Source of the DNA: a virus
Length of the DNA: 64,000 nt
IMG/VR virus record: IMGVR_UViG_3300047546_001659
Location: 1-64,000 of that record
Direction: 5' to 3' (one strand)
A program made the position numbers and the translations under genes. The notes under the pieces were generated by a model, which worked only from the letters and a program-made list of their open reading frames with translations, was not told the origin of the DNA and searched no databases. This document shows, in pieces, positions 8,550-17,250 of this stretch (within the stretch, counting starts at the first letter, position 1; each line of letters opens with the position of its first letter).

Positions 8550-9290
8550 TTATCCGATCATATCAGTAACAGGGAGACTATAACTACTAATCATCTCTTG
8601 TTCGTATTTTTCAATCTCTTCATGAGCGTCATTATATATTTTTTCACCATTATATTGAACACCGCCAGGCAATTGCATTCCAATAAACTTAGTTAAATTA
8701 GAACCCCATTGTTTTTTAATTAAAGCTGTGGCATATCTTTGAAGCCAACGATCATTCCAAACATCTTGATAGTCTACAGGATCAACAACCTGATAAGCCT
8801 CAACAACAAGATATTGGCCAACAATAACTTTATCCCAATTGACGTCTACATATAGTTTATTTGTATTTCTATTATATCTTATAGGCTGTTTACCAACCAA
8901 CAATCCTTCTAATAATTGTAGATGTTGGAAAGCCATATAATAAGGTACCATTGATTGATATGTTAATGTGTATAAGTCATTTAAAGCAATTTGATATCTT
9001 ATATTGAAGATATTGTTTGTGGCAATATAATCGCCAATATCAAAGATATTAACAGCACCAATTATATTTTGAGGTAGAGTAATATATTTGTTATCAATAT
9101 CTTCTTGAGTAAATTGATGTTTATAATATATCTTTGATGTACCATCAAAATGATAATCCCAGTAATATTTGAGAGCTTCGTCTATACGATCCTCAACTTG
9201 ATCATCATCAACATTGATTTCAATGACTGGTTTGCCTAATTTTCTAAGGCAATATTCTTTAAATTCAGAACGAGAAGTAATTGTTGCCAT
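8550..9290 (-). CDS. 13: Neck protein gp13
   Basis: This 246-residue protein (T4 gp13: 309) has the N-terminal SRSEFKEYCLRKLGKPVIEI then NVDDDQVEDRIDEALKYYWDYH, a hallmark of the T4-like gp13 family. The later motif VWNDRWLQRYATALIKKQWG is also conserved. It attaches to the portal and, with gp14, completes the head neck. It is the last clearly T4-like gene before the accessory fibre block, and it has its own late promoter (CATAAATA) 21 nt upstream, so the gp13-gp17 group is expressed as one late unit. Confidence 0.93.
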   Translation of the reverse strand: MATITSRSEFKEYCLRKLGKPVIEINVDDDQVEDRIDEALKYYWDYHFDGTSKIYYKHQFTQEDIDNKYITLPQNIIGAVNIFDIGDYIATNNIFNIRYQIALNDLYTLTYQSMVPYYMAFQHLQLLEGLLVGKQPIRYNRNTNKLYVDVNWDKVIVGQYLVVEAYQVVDPVDYQDVWNDRWLQRYATALIKKQWGSNLTKFIGMQLPGGVQYNGEKIYNDAHEEIEKYEQEMISSYSLPVTDMIG

Positions 9291-9310
9291 TATTAAATAT
9301 CCTTTTGAGA

Positions 9311-9318
9311 TATTTATG
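9311..9318 (-). promoter_or_regulatory. Late promoter (CATAAATA)
   Basis: CATAAATA on the minus strand in the 28-nt gap upstream of gp13, 21 nt before its ATG; this is the usual spacing in this window. Confidence 0.65.
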
Positions 9319-10200
9319 TTATTTGAAAATAAGAGTCCATGGGTTGGTTACACCCTGTCCAAACTGGTTTAATGTTGCAACATAATTAGAACCAGAGACT
9401 ACAACGGTTGTTCCAGGGCTTGCAGCGGTTCTGGTAGTCCCATCAGGTGCTGTAAATAGAAAATTAGAATATGTAGTTGGAAATGTAATTTGTATTGTTC
9501 CACCTAAACTTCTATTAGTATTTGCTACTACTGTTCCTGCAGTTACAGAAACACCAGAAATTTTAGTTCCGCCTGTATAACTATTTCCCAGCATACCCCC
9601 ATAACCACCACCATCATAATTAGGAATTATACCACCACCAGCTCCAGCATTCCAACCACCACCACCGCCACCACCACCAGCACCGTCAGTACCACCACCT
9701 CTATTTCCACCATTAGTACCAGTACCAATTACACCAGCATTTCCAGGATTACTTGTTTGAGCATCTTGACCGGCATTACCATTACCCGAACCACCACCAC
9801 CACCACCGCCCCCAGCAACAGCTTGAATTACACCATTAATAGCAAGTACGGAGGCACCACCTCCGCCACCGCCCTGACCTGATGTTCCTACACCACCAGA
9901 GGCACCACCAAGCCCCCCTCTGAAATAGTATCCACCCATATTAGGGCCTTCACCATAATTATTATTCTGAGTGTTAGATCCACCTCCACCACCTCCGCCA
10001 CCTGAACCTACTCCAGCAGTTACAATATCACCAGGTGCCATTGCTAATGTAAAACTGATAGATGTTCCACCTCCAGCTTCACCGCGATAACTCGTATCTG
10101 GTCCTCCGTAACCTCCACCTCCGCCTCTCATAAAGACAGTTATATTAGAAGGAGTTGCTGCACCACCACCATAACCTAATAATGTATTATAAATTGACAT
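9319..10200 (-). CDS. Glycine-rich distal adhesin, gp38-like (copy 1)
   Basis: This 293-residue protein is dominated by long glycine runs (about 25-210, with up to eight consecutive Gly) interrupted by short variable segments such as NTQNNNYGEGPNMGGYYF. It ends in an Ig-like C-terminal part (about 225-293). Glycine-rich stretches of this type form polyglycine-II lattices in the distal adhesin gp38 of T-even-like phages such as S16, where variable loops between the runs contact the receptor. It is directly downstream of a fibre-tip protein (1-nt gap), as gp38 follows gp37 in T-evens. A second such pair exists at 32368-34868. It probably determines host receptor specificity. Confidence 0.7.
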   Translation of the reverse strand: MSIYNTLLGYGGGAATPSNITVFMRGGGGGYGGPDTSYRGEAGGGTSISFTLAMAPGDIVTAGVGSGGGGGGGGSNTQNNNYGEGPNMGGYYFRGGLGGASGGVGTSGQGGGGGGASVLAINGVIQAVAGGGGGGGGSGNGNAGQDAQTSNPGNAGVIGTGTNGGNRGGGTDGAGGGGGGGGWNAGAGGGIIPNYDGGGYGGMLGNSYTGGTKISGVSVTAGTVVANTNRSLGGTIQITFPTTYSNFLFTAPDGTTRTAASPGTTVVVSGSNYVATLNQFGQGVTNPWTLIFK

Positions 10201-10201
10201 A

Positions 10202-10909
10202 TTAAGTTAAACCTGCACCGGTTATTATTGCAGCTGAGGCACTAGTATAAAATACCGTACATAAACCTTTTATTCCCAAGGTTCTATTACCAGTTGTAGC
10301 TGCAGATTGGCCTGCCCAATGCATGGTCAATCCAGTACCTTGTGTAATAGTAAGAGCAGCAGTTGTACTGCTATTATGAATTGTTATATTTTCACCTGCA
10401 GTAAAAGTACCTGATGGAATTGTTACCGTTCCACCGGATAAAGAAACTGTTTTACCACTATCTAAATCTATTAAAGTATATCCAGAGGATGATGTATTAA
10501 TTGGCACTTGTCTTAAATTACCAATTCTATCAGAGACAGTATTTGCAGCTGTAAGATTGCCTCTTCTATCTAATATTAAATAATCTCTTGATGCGCCACT
10601 ATTATCTCTCATCCTCCATCTAAAAGATCTATTAGCTGCAAATGTTGCATCACTTGAATAATATATTCCCGTATCATCAAGACCAGTTGTAAGTGTATAA
10701 AATGAAGTAGATTCGTCTGTTCTTAATGCAATACTACCTGCAGGACTCAACACCCTGAATCCACCATCGGAACCATTTGCCCATAAATTTGCACTATGAA
10801 TATGTGCACCTGTAAATGTAAATGATCCAGTAGTATTGACTGCTTCCGAAAGAGAAGCATTAAGATCAGCTGCTGTTAATACATCACCCTGTAAATATGT
10901 TTTTCCCAT
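10202..10909 (-). CDS. Tail fibre tip protein with beta-rich C-terminal module
   Basis: This 235-residue fibre-type protein opens with LQGDVLTAADLNASLSEAVN, a common attachment segment of phage fibre proteins. A Ser/Thr/Asn-rich beta region follows. The last 95 residues (from about SSSGYTLIDLDSGKTVSLSG) contain MHWAGQ, TGNRTLGIKGLCTVFYTS and IITGAG. They align by eye with the C-terminus of the 552-residue fibre at 33210-34868 (MYWAGTANTGNRTLLQRGLA). Both proteins are followed at once by a glycine-rich adhesin, so this module may be the docking tip for the adhesin. Confidence 0.65.
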   Translation of the reverse strand: MGKTYLQGDVLTAADLNASLSEAVNTTGSFTFTGAHIHSANLWANGSDGGFRVLSPAGSIALRTDESTSFYTLTTGLDDTGIYYSSDATFAANRSFRWRMRDNSGASRDYLILDRRGNLTAANTVSDRIGNLRQVPINTSSSGYTLIDLDSGKTVSLSGGTVTIPSGTFTAGENITIHNSSTTAALTITQGTGLTMHWAGQSAATTGNRTLGIKGLCTVFYTSASAAIITGAGLT

Positions 10910-10912
10910 CTC

Positions 10913-11272
10913 TTATCCCATTATTAAACCGTTTTCAGGAGGAATATCTGGTCCTCCTAACACTGCAGTTCCTAATCTACCAGCATTTGATGGTGATTCT
11001 AGGGGTGCAAATGATGTAGTACTACCTGCTGTAATTACCGCACGACATCCACAAATACTTCCATCAACTGCTGTAATTTTACCCTCACATTTGAAATTAC
11101 CCGAACCATTTGTAATAGGCGTTACACCATGACCTGGTATTGGGCAAACATGTAAATCACCAACACGTGCTGTCAGGATCCCTTCAGTTCTAGCTGTTGA
11201 GGCGCTTGTTATTATAACACCACCATGACTACTAGAGTCACCTAATCGTGCTATAAGTGATACACTTCCCAT
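10913..11272 (-). CDS. PAAR-domain spike tip protein
   Basis: This 119-residue protein has the PAAR pattern: repeated Arg-x-Gly-Asp strands (ARLGDSSSHGG near 10, ARVGDLHVCPIPGHG near 35), followed by a Cys/His set (LHVCPIPGHG, FKCEG, ICGC) fit to bind the metal ion at the cone apex. PAAR proteins (T4 gp5.4; T4 length 97) cap the central baseplate spike and sharpen it for membrane puncture. It lies among fibre genes rather than next to a gp5-like hub gene. The C-terminal 35 residues are Pro/Gly rich, a small extension of the usual domain. Confidence 0.85.
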   Translation of the reverse strand: MGSVSLIARLGDSSSHGGVIITSASTARTEGILTARVGDLHVCPIPGHGVTPITNGSGNFKCEGKITAVDGSICGCRAVITAGSTTSFAPLESPSNAGRLGTAVLGGPDIPPENGLIMG

Positions 11273-12823
11273 TTATGCTCCGCCTATAAATTCTAAGGAA
11301 GAAAAAGCCCAGTTATCATTTTGTTTATAACTACCAACCCACTGATTCATAGTATATCTAAAGTATATAGGTGTGTTTTTAATACTATCAGGAAACCCTG
11401 TATATTCTATTTTTGTCCAAACATTAGTAGGTATACTATCTGCTGAGCCTGTTGCAATAGTTATCCAATTAGTATTATCAGTAGAATACTGAAGATAGAA
11501 ATCTTCACCACTATCAGGAGGATCTCCCCATTCACCACCACCTTTATTTAAATAAAATGAAACACCTTTATAGTATCTTAGAGTATAACTATTTGTAGAT
11601 GTAAAGATTCTATTGATACTTGTACTTGTTGATATATCAGTTGCAGTATGACCAAATAATCCAATCTTAACATCTGTTCTGTTTCCCAAAGGATTCATTT
11701 TTCTATTAGGACTAGCCACACCACCTATATTAGCAGAATTGATATTTGAAGGCAATAAAACCTGACTTTGTATACTGTCACCAACCGTATAAGAGGCAGG
11801 ATCATTAAAATTGATAGGACATTGTGGATTTACCGTGACACCTTCCAAAGATGATACTGCCCAGTTATCACCATCATTGTTAATATTATTTGTTGCATCG
11901 TAAGGATTGGTTTGTAATGCTAATAACCTTAACCAAACAGAAGATGATTTGATAGAATCAGGTATTTTAAATGTTATTGGATTCCATCCTGTTGTTCCAG
12001 TTGGAAATGGAGTTGTTTCTTGTAAATTTATCCATGTACTATTATTTGTAGAGTATTGTAAAAATATTGATTCATTGGCAGTTGTTGATCCATAATAACC
12101 AGGAGTGGTTGACCATAATACTGAGGAATCAGGATTTAATATTTGTAAAGCTACTCCAGATGGAGCATACGTATCAGTCAAATTAATTCTTAATATATTA
12201 TAACCAGCAGTAACTGATACAGAGTAGTTTGTACTTGATGTATAATTCAATGAATTTGATACAACCTGTATCCCGTTAATATAAATTACTGCTGAATTGT
12301 CAGAGGATACTGTAAAAGTGTATGTACCAGTTGTAGGAAAATAAATGATTGCAAATAAATTAGCGTTTAAATTGGGGTTAATTGGATCTAAAGTTTCTGG
12401 AAATACTCCATATGTAGTAAAAAAGGTTGAGGGTGTAAATGGTGAATCGTAAGCCTTAAAATTAATATAATATTTCCAGCTCTTTTGATTTATTGAATAC
12501 CAATTATATGATGTAGATAAATCAGGTTGATGGTTACCCCAATCTGCAGGACCATTACCATTTGGTTGGCTAACAAAATATTTTAAATAATCATATCTGG
12601 CAAGACTTACAGCGTTTTTAGTTCGAACAAATCTATATCCATTCTCGCCATATGAATTTACTTTGCTACCAAAAGTACAAATTAAATTAGTAGGATCCCC
12701 CAAAAGGTTACTCATATTGGAGTAATTAAAATGGGGAGATCCTACTTGACTTGGTAGAAAAATATTTGCTGCTGCCCCTAGCGTGTAGGTTGAAGCATCA
12801 GCAAGATTTATTATTTTTGGCAT
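11273..12823 (-). CDS. Virion adhesin with duplicated beta module and inserted PA14-like domain
   Basis: This 516-residue protein has two related halves. Copy 1 covers about 3-95 plus 252-329, and copy 2 covers about 336-516. Both halves share NLADASTYTLG / NFNDPASYTVG, then FLQYSTNNSTWI / YLQYSTDNTNWI, then PDSIK, and they end in DNWAVSSLE / DNWAFSSLE. Copy 1 is interrupted at about 100-245 by a segment with TTGTYTFTVSSDNSAVIYING, the pattern of PA14-type carbohydrate-binding beta barrels. No secretion signal or catalytic motif is seen. It abuts the PAAR gene, so a tail-tip sugar-binding role is plausible. Confidence 0.6.
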   Translation of the reverse strand: MPKIINLADASTYTLGAAANIFLPSQVGSPHFNYSNMSNLLGDPTNLICTFGSKVNSYGENGYRFVRTKNAVSLARYDYLKYFVSQPNGNGPADWGNHQPDLSTSYNWYSINQKSWKYYINFKAYDSPFTPSTFFTTYGVFPETLDPINPNLNANLFAIIYFPTTGTYTFTVSSDNSAVIYINGIQVVSNSLNYTSSTNYSVSVTAGYNILRINLTDTYAPSGVALQILNPDSSVLWSTTPGYYGSTTANESIFLQYSTNNSTWINLQETTPFPTGTTGWNPITFKIPDSIKSSSVWLRLLALQTNPYDATNNINNDGDNWAVSSLEGVTVNPQCPINFNDPASYTVGDSIQSQVLLPSNINSANIGGVASPNRKMNPLGNRTDVKIGLFGHTATDISTSTSINRIFTSTNSYTLRYYKGVSFYLNKGGGEWGDPPDSGEDFYLQYSTDNTNWITIATGSADSIPTNVWTKIEYTGFPDSIKNTPIYFRYTMNQWVGSYKQNDNWAFSSLEFIGGA

Positions 12824-12829
12824 TGCCTA

Positions 12830-13450
12830 TTAGGCACCTAAAAGACTCTTGAACTCTTCAGTGTGTTTTTTGCGATCTTCAAGACCAATTGTTCCGCCGT
12901 TGATCTTTTTTGTAACAGCAGTAACATCGTCTTTATCAGCTAATGCATTAAGACCATTTTTATGCCAGAACCAAGCAGCTGATTCACAAGCACCCTCTGG
13001 AGTCTCAAGATAAAGAGCACATTCTTCAACAGTAATACCCATATCAGAAGCCATTGCTGAGTAGTTATTCTTACCAGTAAGCTGAATCAACCCGCGACCA
13101 CGATAACGGAAACCATCACCTGATGCAGTATCGCCATTACCCATACGTGATGCATAAACTACGTTAGCAATCTTTTCTGGTTGACGAGCATATTCAGCAG
13201 CATTACGTCCAGCATTTTTAAAATATTTTGGAAATACCTTATCAAGACTCTCAGCTGAGTAGTTAAGATTTTCTACAATAGCTCTAAAACCACCAGACTC
13301 GTGTGCAGTCTGAGCAAGGAAATGAGCAAGGCGAAGCGGAGTATTGATTTCATATTTTTCAGCGAAATTATCTAGACTGCCTGCAAGTGCTTTAACAACT
13401 TCTGGCTTTGAACTAGGATAACCGTGTTTAATTTGTTCTTCTGTAAGCAT
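12830..13450 (-). CDS. GH19-family endolysin (chitinase/lysozyme-type muramidase)
   Basis: This 206-residue single-domain protein shows the family 19 glycoside hydrolase signature. The HFLAQTAHESGGF motif has the candidate catalytic acid Glu51 and a second Glu near 60 (AIVENLNYS). The substrate-cleft block FRYRGRGLIQLTGKNNYSAM lies at about 115-135, with a final CESAAWFWHKNGLN. Phage GH19 proteins cleave the glycan backbone of peptidoglycan and act as endolysins. No signal peptide or membrane segment is visible, so export would need a holin, which is not found here. Its place between fibre genes leaves open that it is virion-associated. Confidence 0.9.
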   Translation of the reverse strand: MLTEEQIKHGYPSSKPEVVKALAGSLDNFAEKYEINTPLRLAHFLAQTAHESGGFRAIVENLNYSAESLDKVFPKYFKNAGRNAAEYARQPEKIANVVYASRMGNGDTASGDGFRYRGRGLIQLTGKNNYSAMASDMGITVEECALYLETPEGACESAAWFWHKNGLNALADKDDVTAVTKKINGGTIGLEDRKKHTEEFKSLLGA

Positions 13451-13460
13451 GATCTACCTC

Positions 13461-14936
13461 TTATGTTATAGTATTATTATACATTATAAAAGCAAGTTTA
13501 ACTGTTGGAGGTGTATATGAATAAGTTTGACCTGCTCTTATATTAACTACATTTGCTGCATCTGTAGTATTTAATTTAAATTCTGATACATCCGTCATTG
13601 TGTGAATATGATCAAGTGTATCCTCATATGTATGACTACCAATATCAACAGCAGTCCCTACACCCACTTCCTGACCTGTCAAAGGTCCAAGATGTGAATG
13701 ATTGCCATTAGCTGCCATATCTACTGAATAAATTGTAAATGTATTTGATGAATTTAAAACAACATCGTGATATGTATTTGATGAATCGAAATTAGCATAT
13801 ATGTAATATCCACGAAGATCAGGTGTTTCATTTTCACCATTACAGAAATGCCAATTTACTGGTAACCCAGTTGAATTTGAACTAATACCTTCATATAATG
13901 TGTTTTTACCAATTGAATAACCTATAATTACACCATTTGCAATTGGTGTATTAGCATCAGTTGTAATCCAAGCTTTTAAAATCTTAGATTTCAAACTAAC
14001 ATTTGCAGTATAGGTTACTTGATGTGAATGTGCACCCGCTTCTAATATTTGATAAGCTGTTTGATTATTCTTATCTGATTTATATGTTTTAGCTACAGGA
14101 AATATGTTATGATTATGATTTAAAACAGTATTTGATGGTATAGTAAATGATATTGTATTAGAAAGTTGAATTACTCCATCATTTCCGTCTTTTGCTATTA
14201 GAGGCAATATTTGACCATTTGCTGAATTTATATGATCTGCGTCATCTTGAGAATAATAAGGGCTTGGAAGATTATTGCCAAATACAATTACACCTTTAGG
14301 AAAAAATGATAATTTTGTATCATTATAACCAGTAAAAGTTGTTGTGAGTCTAGGATCCCTTAAGATAGGATCAACTGCAATTGCCTTGATACCTTTTATA
14401 TTTCCATCATCATCTGGTTGTGCAAAAGGAATACCCCTTAACCCATCAGCAATACCTGTCACAACATGTCTATGTGTATCAGTACCTTTTTGTTCATAAT
14501 AAAATGCCGTAGAAGAAGCAGTATCACCTAGCTTATAACCTAAAGCATTGTAGATAGTTGTTCTTCCTAGTGTTGTTGGATTATGAGAGACAGGTTCATA
14601 CAATGTACCTGCGGTATTTGGCATGTCTGTTGTTGCTTCTATACATACACCATTATTATTTGCCCAATCATTGCTTGTATCTATACAAGAAATTACTGGA
14701 TTGCTTTGTAATCCAGATAATGAACCATCGGGTTTATAATATTGAGCAACAGGATAATAAATTTCTGAATATTGTCTATAGTATTCATAATTTAAAGTGC
14801 CTGAAAGTGTGTTGGCAAAATCTTCGTCTTTACCATACCAAAATAATACTGAATACAATGGAATGTAAGGATCTTTACCCTTTGGAGCATTAGCTGTTCC
14901 GTCAGTTCTAATCAATCCTACTTTAGATAAAGGCAT
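13461..14936 (-). CDS. Tail-collar-like short fibre protein (gp12-like)
   Basis: This 491-residue fibre protein carries a tail-collar-type segment LPVNWHFCNGENETPDLRGY (about 360-380). The pattern of a substrate-like loop and PDLRG is seen in T4 gp12 and many fibre proteins. Several His-x-His pairs (HNHN, HSH twice, HIH) resemble the metal-coordinating motifs of T4 gp12 and gp37. The N-terminus (MPLSKVGLIRTDGTANAPKG) is probably the attachment region. In T4, gp12 is the short tail fibre that irreversibly binds LPS and lies between the baseplate genes and gp13, consistent with this location. Confidence 0.6.
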   Translation of the reverse strand: MPLSKVGLIRTDGTANAPKGKDPYIPLYSVLFWYGKDEDFANTLSGTLNYEYYRQYSEIYYPVAQYYKPDGSLSGLQSNPVISCIDTSNDWANNNGVCIEATTDMPNTAGTLYEPVSHNPTTLGRTTIYNALGYKLGDTASSTAFYYEQKGTDTHRHVVTGIADGLRGIPFAQPDDDGNIKGIKAIAVDPILRDPRLTTTFTGYNDTKLSFFPKGVIVFGNNLPSPYYSQDDADHINSANGQILPLIAKDGNDGVIQLSNTISFTIPSNTVLNHNHNIFPVAKTYKSDKNNQTAYQILEAGAHSHQVTYTANVSLKSKILKAWITTDANTPIANGVIIGYSIGKNTLYEGISSNSTGLPVNWHFCNGENETPDLRGYYIYANFDSSNTYHDVVLNSSNTFTIYSVDMAANGNHSHLGPLTGQEVGVGTAVDIGSHTYEDTLDHIHTMTDVSEFKLNTTDAANVVNIRAGQTYSYTPPTVKLAFIMYNNTIT

Positions 14937-14948
14937 TTAAATTCCTAA

Positions 14949-15980
14949 TTATGTAGTTGGGAAACCTTTGGCTGACATCAAACCAAACCAAGTAACACCA
15001 CCATCAAATGTCATAAAGGTAACAAAATCTGTATAATTAGGTTGTGTTGATAGGGTAGGACCATCAGGTGCGTATATACCTTCACCCGCTGGCCAGTAGA
15101 TTGTTTGGTTAGACCAATCTACCGTTCTTCCGCCTGTCGAATCTTGTTTAAGAGCTATGGTCATACTAAATGATTTGCCTGCAACAAGACCAGATGTACC
15201 TAAAGTTATTGCAACAATATCCTGATTTAAAGTAAGAGTTGCAAGATTACCATCAGCAGGATCAACTATAATTGTTGTACCTGAATTACCTTTAGCGTTA
15301 ATCACTTCACTATAATTTTGAAATGAAGGGGCATAGATAGTATTACCACTAAAATTCATTCCAGTTGAAACAGAATTTGTAATATAAGCTCCGGAGTCAA
15401 ATGTGATGCCCGTTGCATTAGCATTTACTCTGAGGAAGAAATTGCCTTTACCAGAATAAGTTTGTGGAACATCTGTTAAGTTGATAAAGGCAAGAGTACC
15501 AGTGGCACCAGTTGAACCTCTGTAACCTACATCACCCTGTGATCCTTTATAACCAACAGAACCCTGGAATCCTTCTGATCCCTGATAACCCTCAGAACCT
15601 TTATATCCTTCTGATCCTTGATATCCAGCAGAGCCCTGATAACCCAAATTACCTGCAGAACCTGTATAGCCAACAGATCCCATATAGCCCGTATCACCTA
15701 ATGAACCCTGATATCCTGAAACGCCTACAGGCCCATCTGGTCCAGTTGAGCCTGTAAATCCTGTTGTTCCTTGTGATCCAGTAAATCCAGCAGACCCTCT
15801 ATAACCAGCAGAACCAGTATAACCTGTTAATTCAGATAATGGCTTTCCTAAGATAGCCATAACTGCATTATTAGACCAATACGGACCCTGTGATCCAATT
15901 ACAATAAGAGATCCTACATCGGCCTGACCGCCGGTAGAATTAGCTGTATCTATCTGGGAAACATAAATTTTGGTAGCCAT
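14949..15980 (-). CDS. Collagen-like tail fibre protein
   Basis: This 343-residue protein begins MATKIYVSQIDTANSTGGQA, an attachment-type N-terminus. Residues about 50-165 are a collagen-like Gly-X-Y triplet region built on GYTGS, GYQGS and GFTGS units, expected to form a trimeric rod. The C-terminal half is beta-rich and ends with the TFDGGVTWFGLMSAKG motif. A similar ending (FVTDDGGTTWRGIASM) is found in the 182-residue protein at 26398-26946. It is the first late gene transcribed leftward from the divergent region 15981-16095 and has a TATAAATA box 36 nt upstream. Confidence 0.8.
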   Translation of the reverse strand: MATKIYVSQIDTANSTGGQADVGSLIVIGSQGPYWSNNAVMAILGKPLSELTGYTGSAGYRGSAGFTGSQGTTGFTGSTGPDGPVGVSGYQGSLGDTGYMGSVGYTGSAGNLGYQGSAGYQGSEGYKGSEGYQGSEGFQGSVGYKGSQGDVGYRGSTGATGTLAFINLTDVPQTYSGKGNFFLRVNANATGITFDSGAYITNSVSTGMNFSGNTIYAPSFQNYSEVINAKGNSGTTIIVDPADGNLATLTLNQDIVAITLGTSGLVAGKSFSMTIALKQDSTGGRTVDWSNQTIYWPAGEGIYAPDGPTLSTQPNYTDFVTFMTFDGGVTWFGLMSAKGFPTT

Positions 15981-16015
15981 ATTAAATCCTGGTTGACTAA
16001 ATTATTATATGATAC

Positions 16016-16023
16016 TATTTATA
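16016..16023 (-). promoter_or_regulatory. T4-type late promoter (TATAAATA)
   Basis: Exact TATAAATA on the minus strand in the divergent intergenic region, 36 nt upstream of the collagen-like fibre ATG at 15980. Confidence 0.75.
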
Positions 16024-16045
16024 CTGCCAAATATAACAATTTAGG

Positions 16046-16074
16046 TTGCATAGATAATACATATATTTTATAAT
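16046..16074 (+). promoter_or_regulatory. Sigma70-like promoter of the heptose operon
   Basis: TTGCAT (16046-16051), a 17-nt spacer, and a perfect TATAAT (16069-16074) on the plus strand, 21 nt before the hldE ATG. It has normal host RNA polymerase architecture and is unlike the late boxes around it. Confidence 0.65.
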
Positions 16075-16095
16075 GGTTAAATTGAGGTAATTTAT

Positions 16096-17250
16096 ATGAT
16101 TTGTGTCATTGGTGATTTTATATCTGATATTTATGTGTATGGTGAAATAAACAGGATTTCACCCGAATCTCCCATACCAATCTTCAAAAAAATGAATGAA
16201 GAGATCAGGCAAGGTGGCGCTGGCAATGTTGTTGCCAATTTAAAAGCTCTCGGAATAGACCCAAAAACATTTGGTTCTAACAATTCATCAAAATACAGAT
16301 TTGTAGTTGATAAACACATTTTATTTCGTATGGATGATGAAAATTATGTTGCTAATATTGATAAACCTAGTTATAATTTAAATGATGTCAATTACGTAAT
16401 AATATCAGATTATAATAAAGGATATCTGCATAATAGTCAAGAGATAATCAATTACTGTAAGAATAATAATTGTTTTGTTATAGTGGATCCTAAGAAATCA
16501 ATTGATAATTATAAAAATGTAGATATTGTTAAACTCAATGAAAAAGAATTAAAAGAGTATTGTTCTTCATATAACAATATTGAAGATATTTTAATTGATA
16601 ATAATATTGGATGTTTAATAGTTACTAAAAGTGCTGATGGAGCTATTATTCACACCCTCAATAATACTATAGAAATTGAAGCAGAACAACACCAGGTATC
16701 TGATGTAACAGGTGCTGGTGATATTTTTATTGCTGTGCTTACATATTTTTTAAATAAAGGAAATGATCTTGAAAGTGCTGTAAGAAAAGCAGTAAAACTT
16801 GCAAGTATATCAGTTACTAAATTTGGCACTTATACTTTACAGCCTGAAGATATTAAAAAAGCATATACTGTTTTTACTAATGGATGTTTTGATATTATTC
16901 ACAAAGGTCATGTTGAATATCTCAAAAAATCAAAACAACTTGGTGATAAATTAATTGTTGGTTTAAATTCTGATTCTTCAGTTAAAAGATTAAAGGGTGA
17001 AGATAGGCCTGTTAATAATCAACAGGATAGAAAAGCTGTTTTAGAATCACTAGATTGTGTAGATGAAGTTATTATTTTTGATAACGATACACCCTATGAA
17101 CTTATTAAGAGTATTCAACCCGATATTATTACAAAGGGTGGTGACTATACATCGAATACTGTTGTTGGTAATGATCTTGCTGATGTTGTTATTATTCCTT
17201 ATGTAGAAGGTTATTCAACTAGTAAAATTTTGGAGAAATCAGTTGGTTAA
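16096..17250 (+). CDS. hldE: Bifunctional heptose 7-phosphate kinase / heptose 1-phosphate adenylyltransferase (HldE)
   Basis: HldE phosphorylates D-glycero-D-manno-heptose 7-phosphate and later transfers AMP to the 1-phosphate, giving ADP-heptose. The PfkB kinase domain (about 1-255) has GDFISDIYVYGEINRISPES, GGAGNVVANLKALG, the DPKKS-x-x-x-Y segment and the DVTGAGD anion-hole motif. The nucleotidyltransferase domain (about 258-384) has TNGCFDIIHKGHVEYL (HxGH), LNSDSSVKRLKGEDRPV and ITKGGDY. At 384 residues it is shorter than the E. coli enzyme (477): the middle of the kinase and the inter-domain linker are trimmed, but the catalytic motifs are kept. GAGG lies 8 nt before the ATG. It is the first gene of a four-gene overlapping operon. 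Confidence 0.94.
   Translation: MICVIGDFISDIYVYGEINRISPESPIPIFKKMNEEIRQGGAGNVVANLKALGIDPKTFGSNNSSKYRFVVDKHILFRMDDENYVANIDKPSYNLNDVNYVIISDYNKGYLHNSQEIINYCKNNNCFVIVDPKKSIDNYKNVDIVKLNEKELKEYCSSYNNIEDILIDNNIGCLIVTKSADGAIIHTLNNTIEIEAEQHQVSDVTGAGDIFIAVLTYFLNKGNDLESAVRKAVKLASISVTKFGTYTLQPEDIKKAYTVFTNGCFDIIHKGHVEYLKKSKQLGDKLIVGLNSDSSVKRLKGEDRPVNNQQDRKAVLESLDCVDEVIIFDNDTPYELIKSIQPDIITKGGDYTSNTVVGNDLADVVIIPYVEGYSTSKILEKSVG

Noticed and set aside
14558-14893. Plus-strand open frame of 111 codons
   Set aside because: It lies antisense inside the tail-collar-like fibre gene, starts without a Shine-Dalgarno and has a composition (Leu/Tyr/His rich) expected from reading an AT-rich gene backwards.
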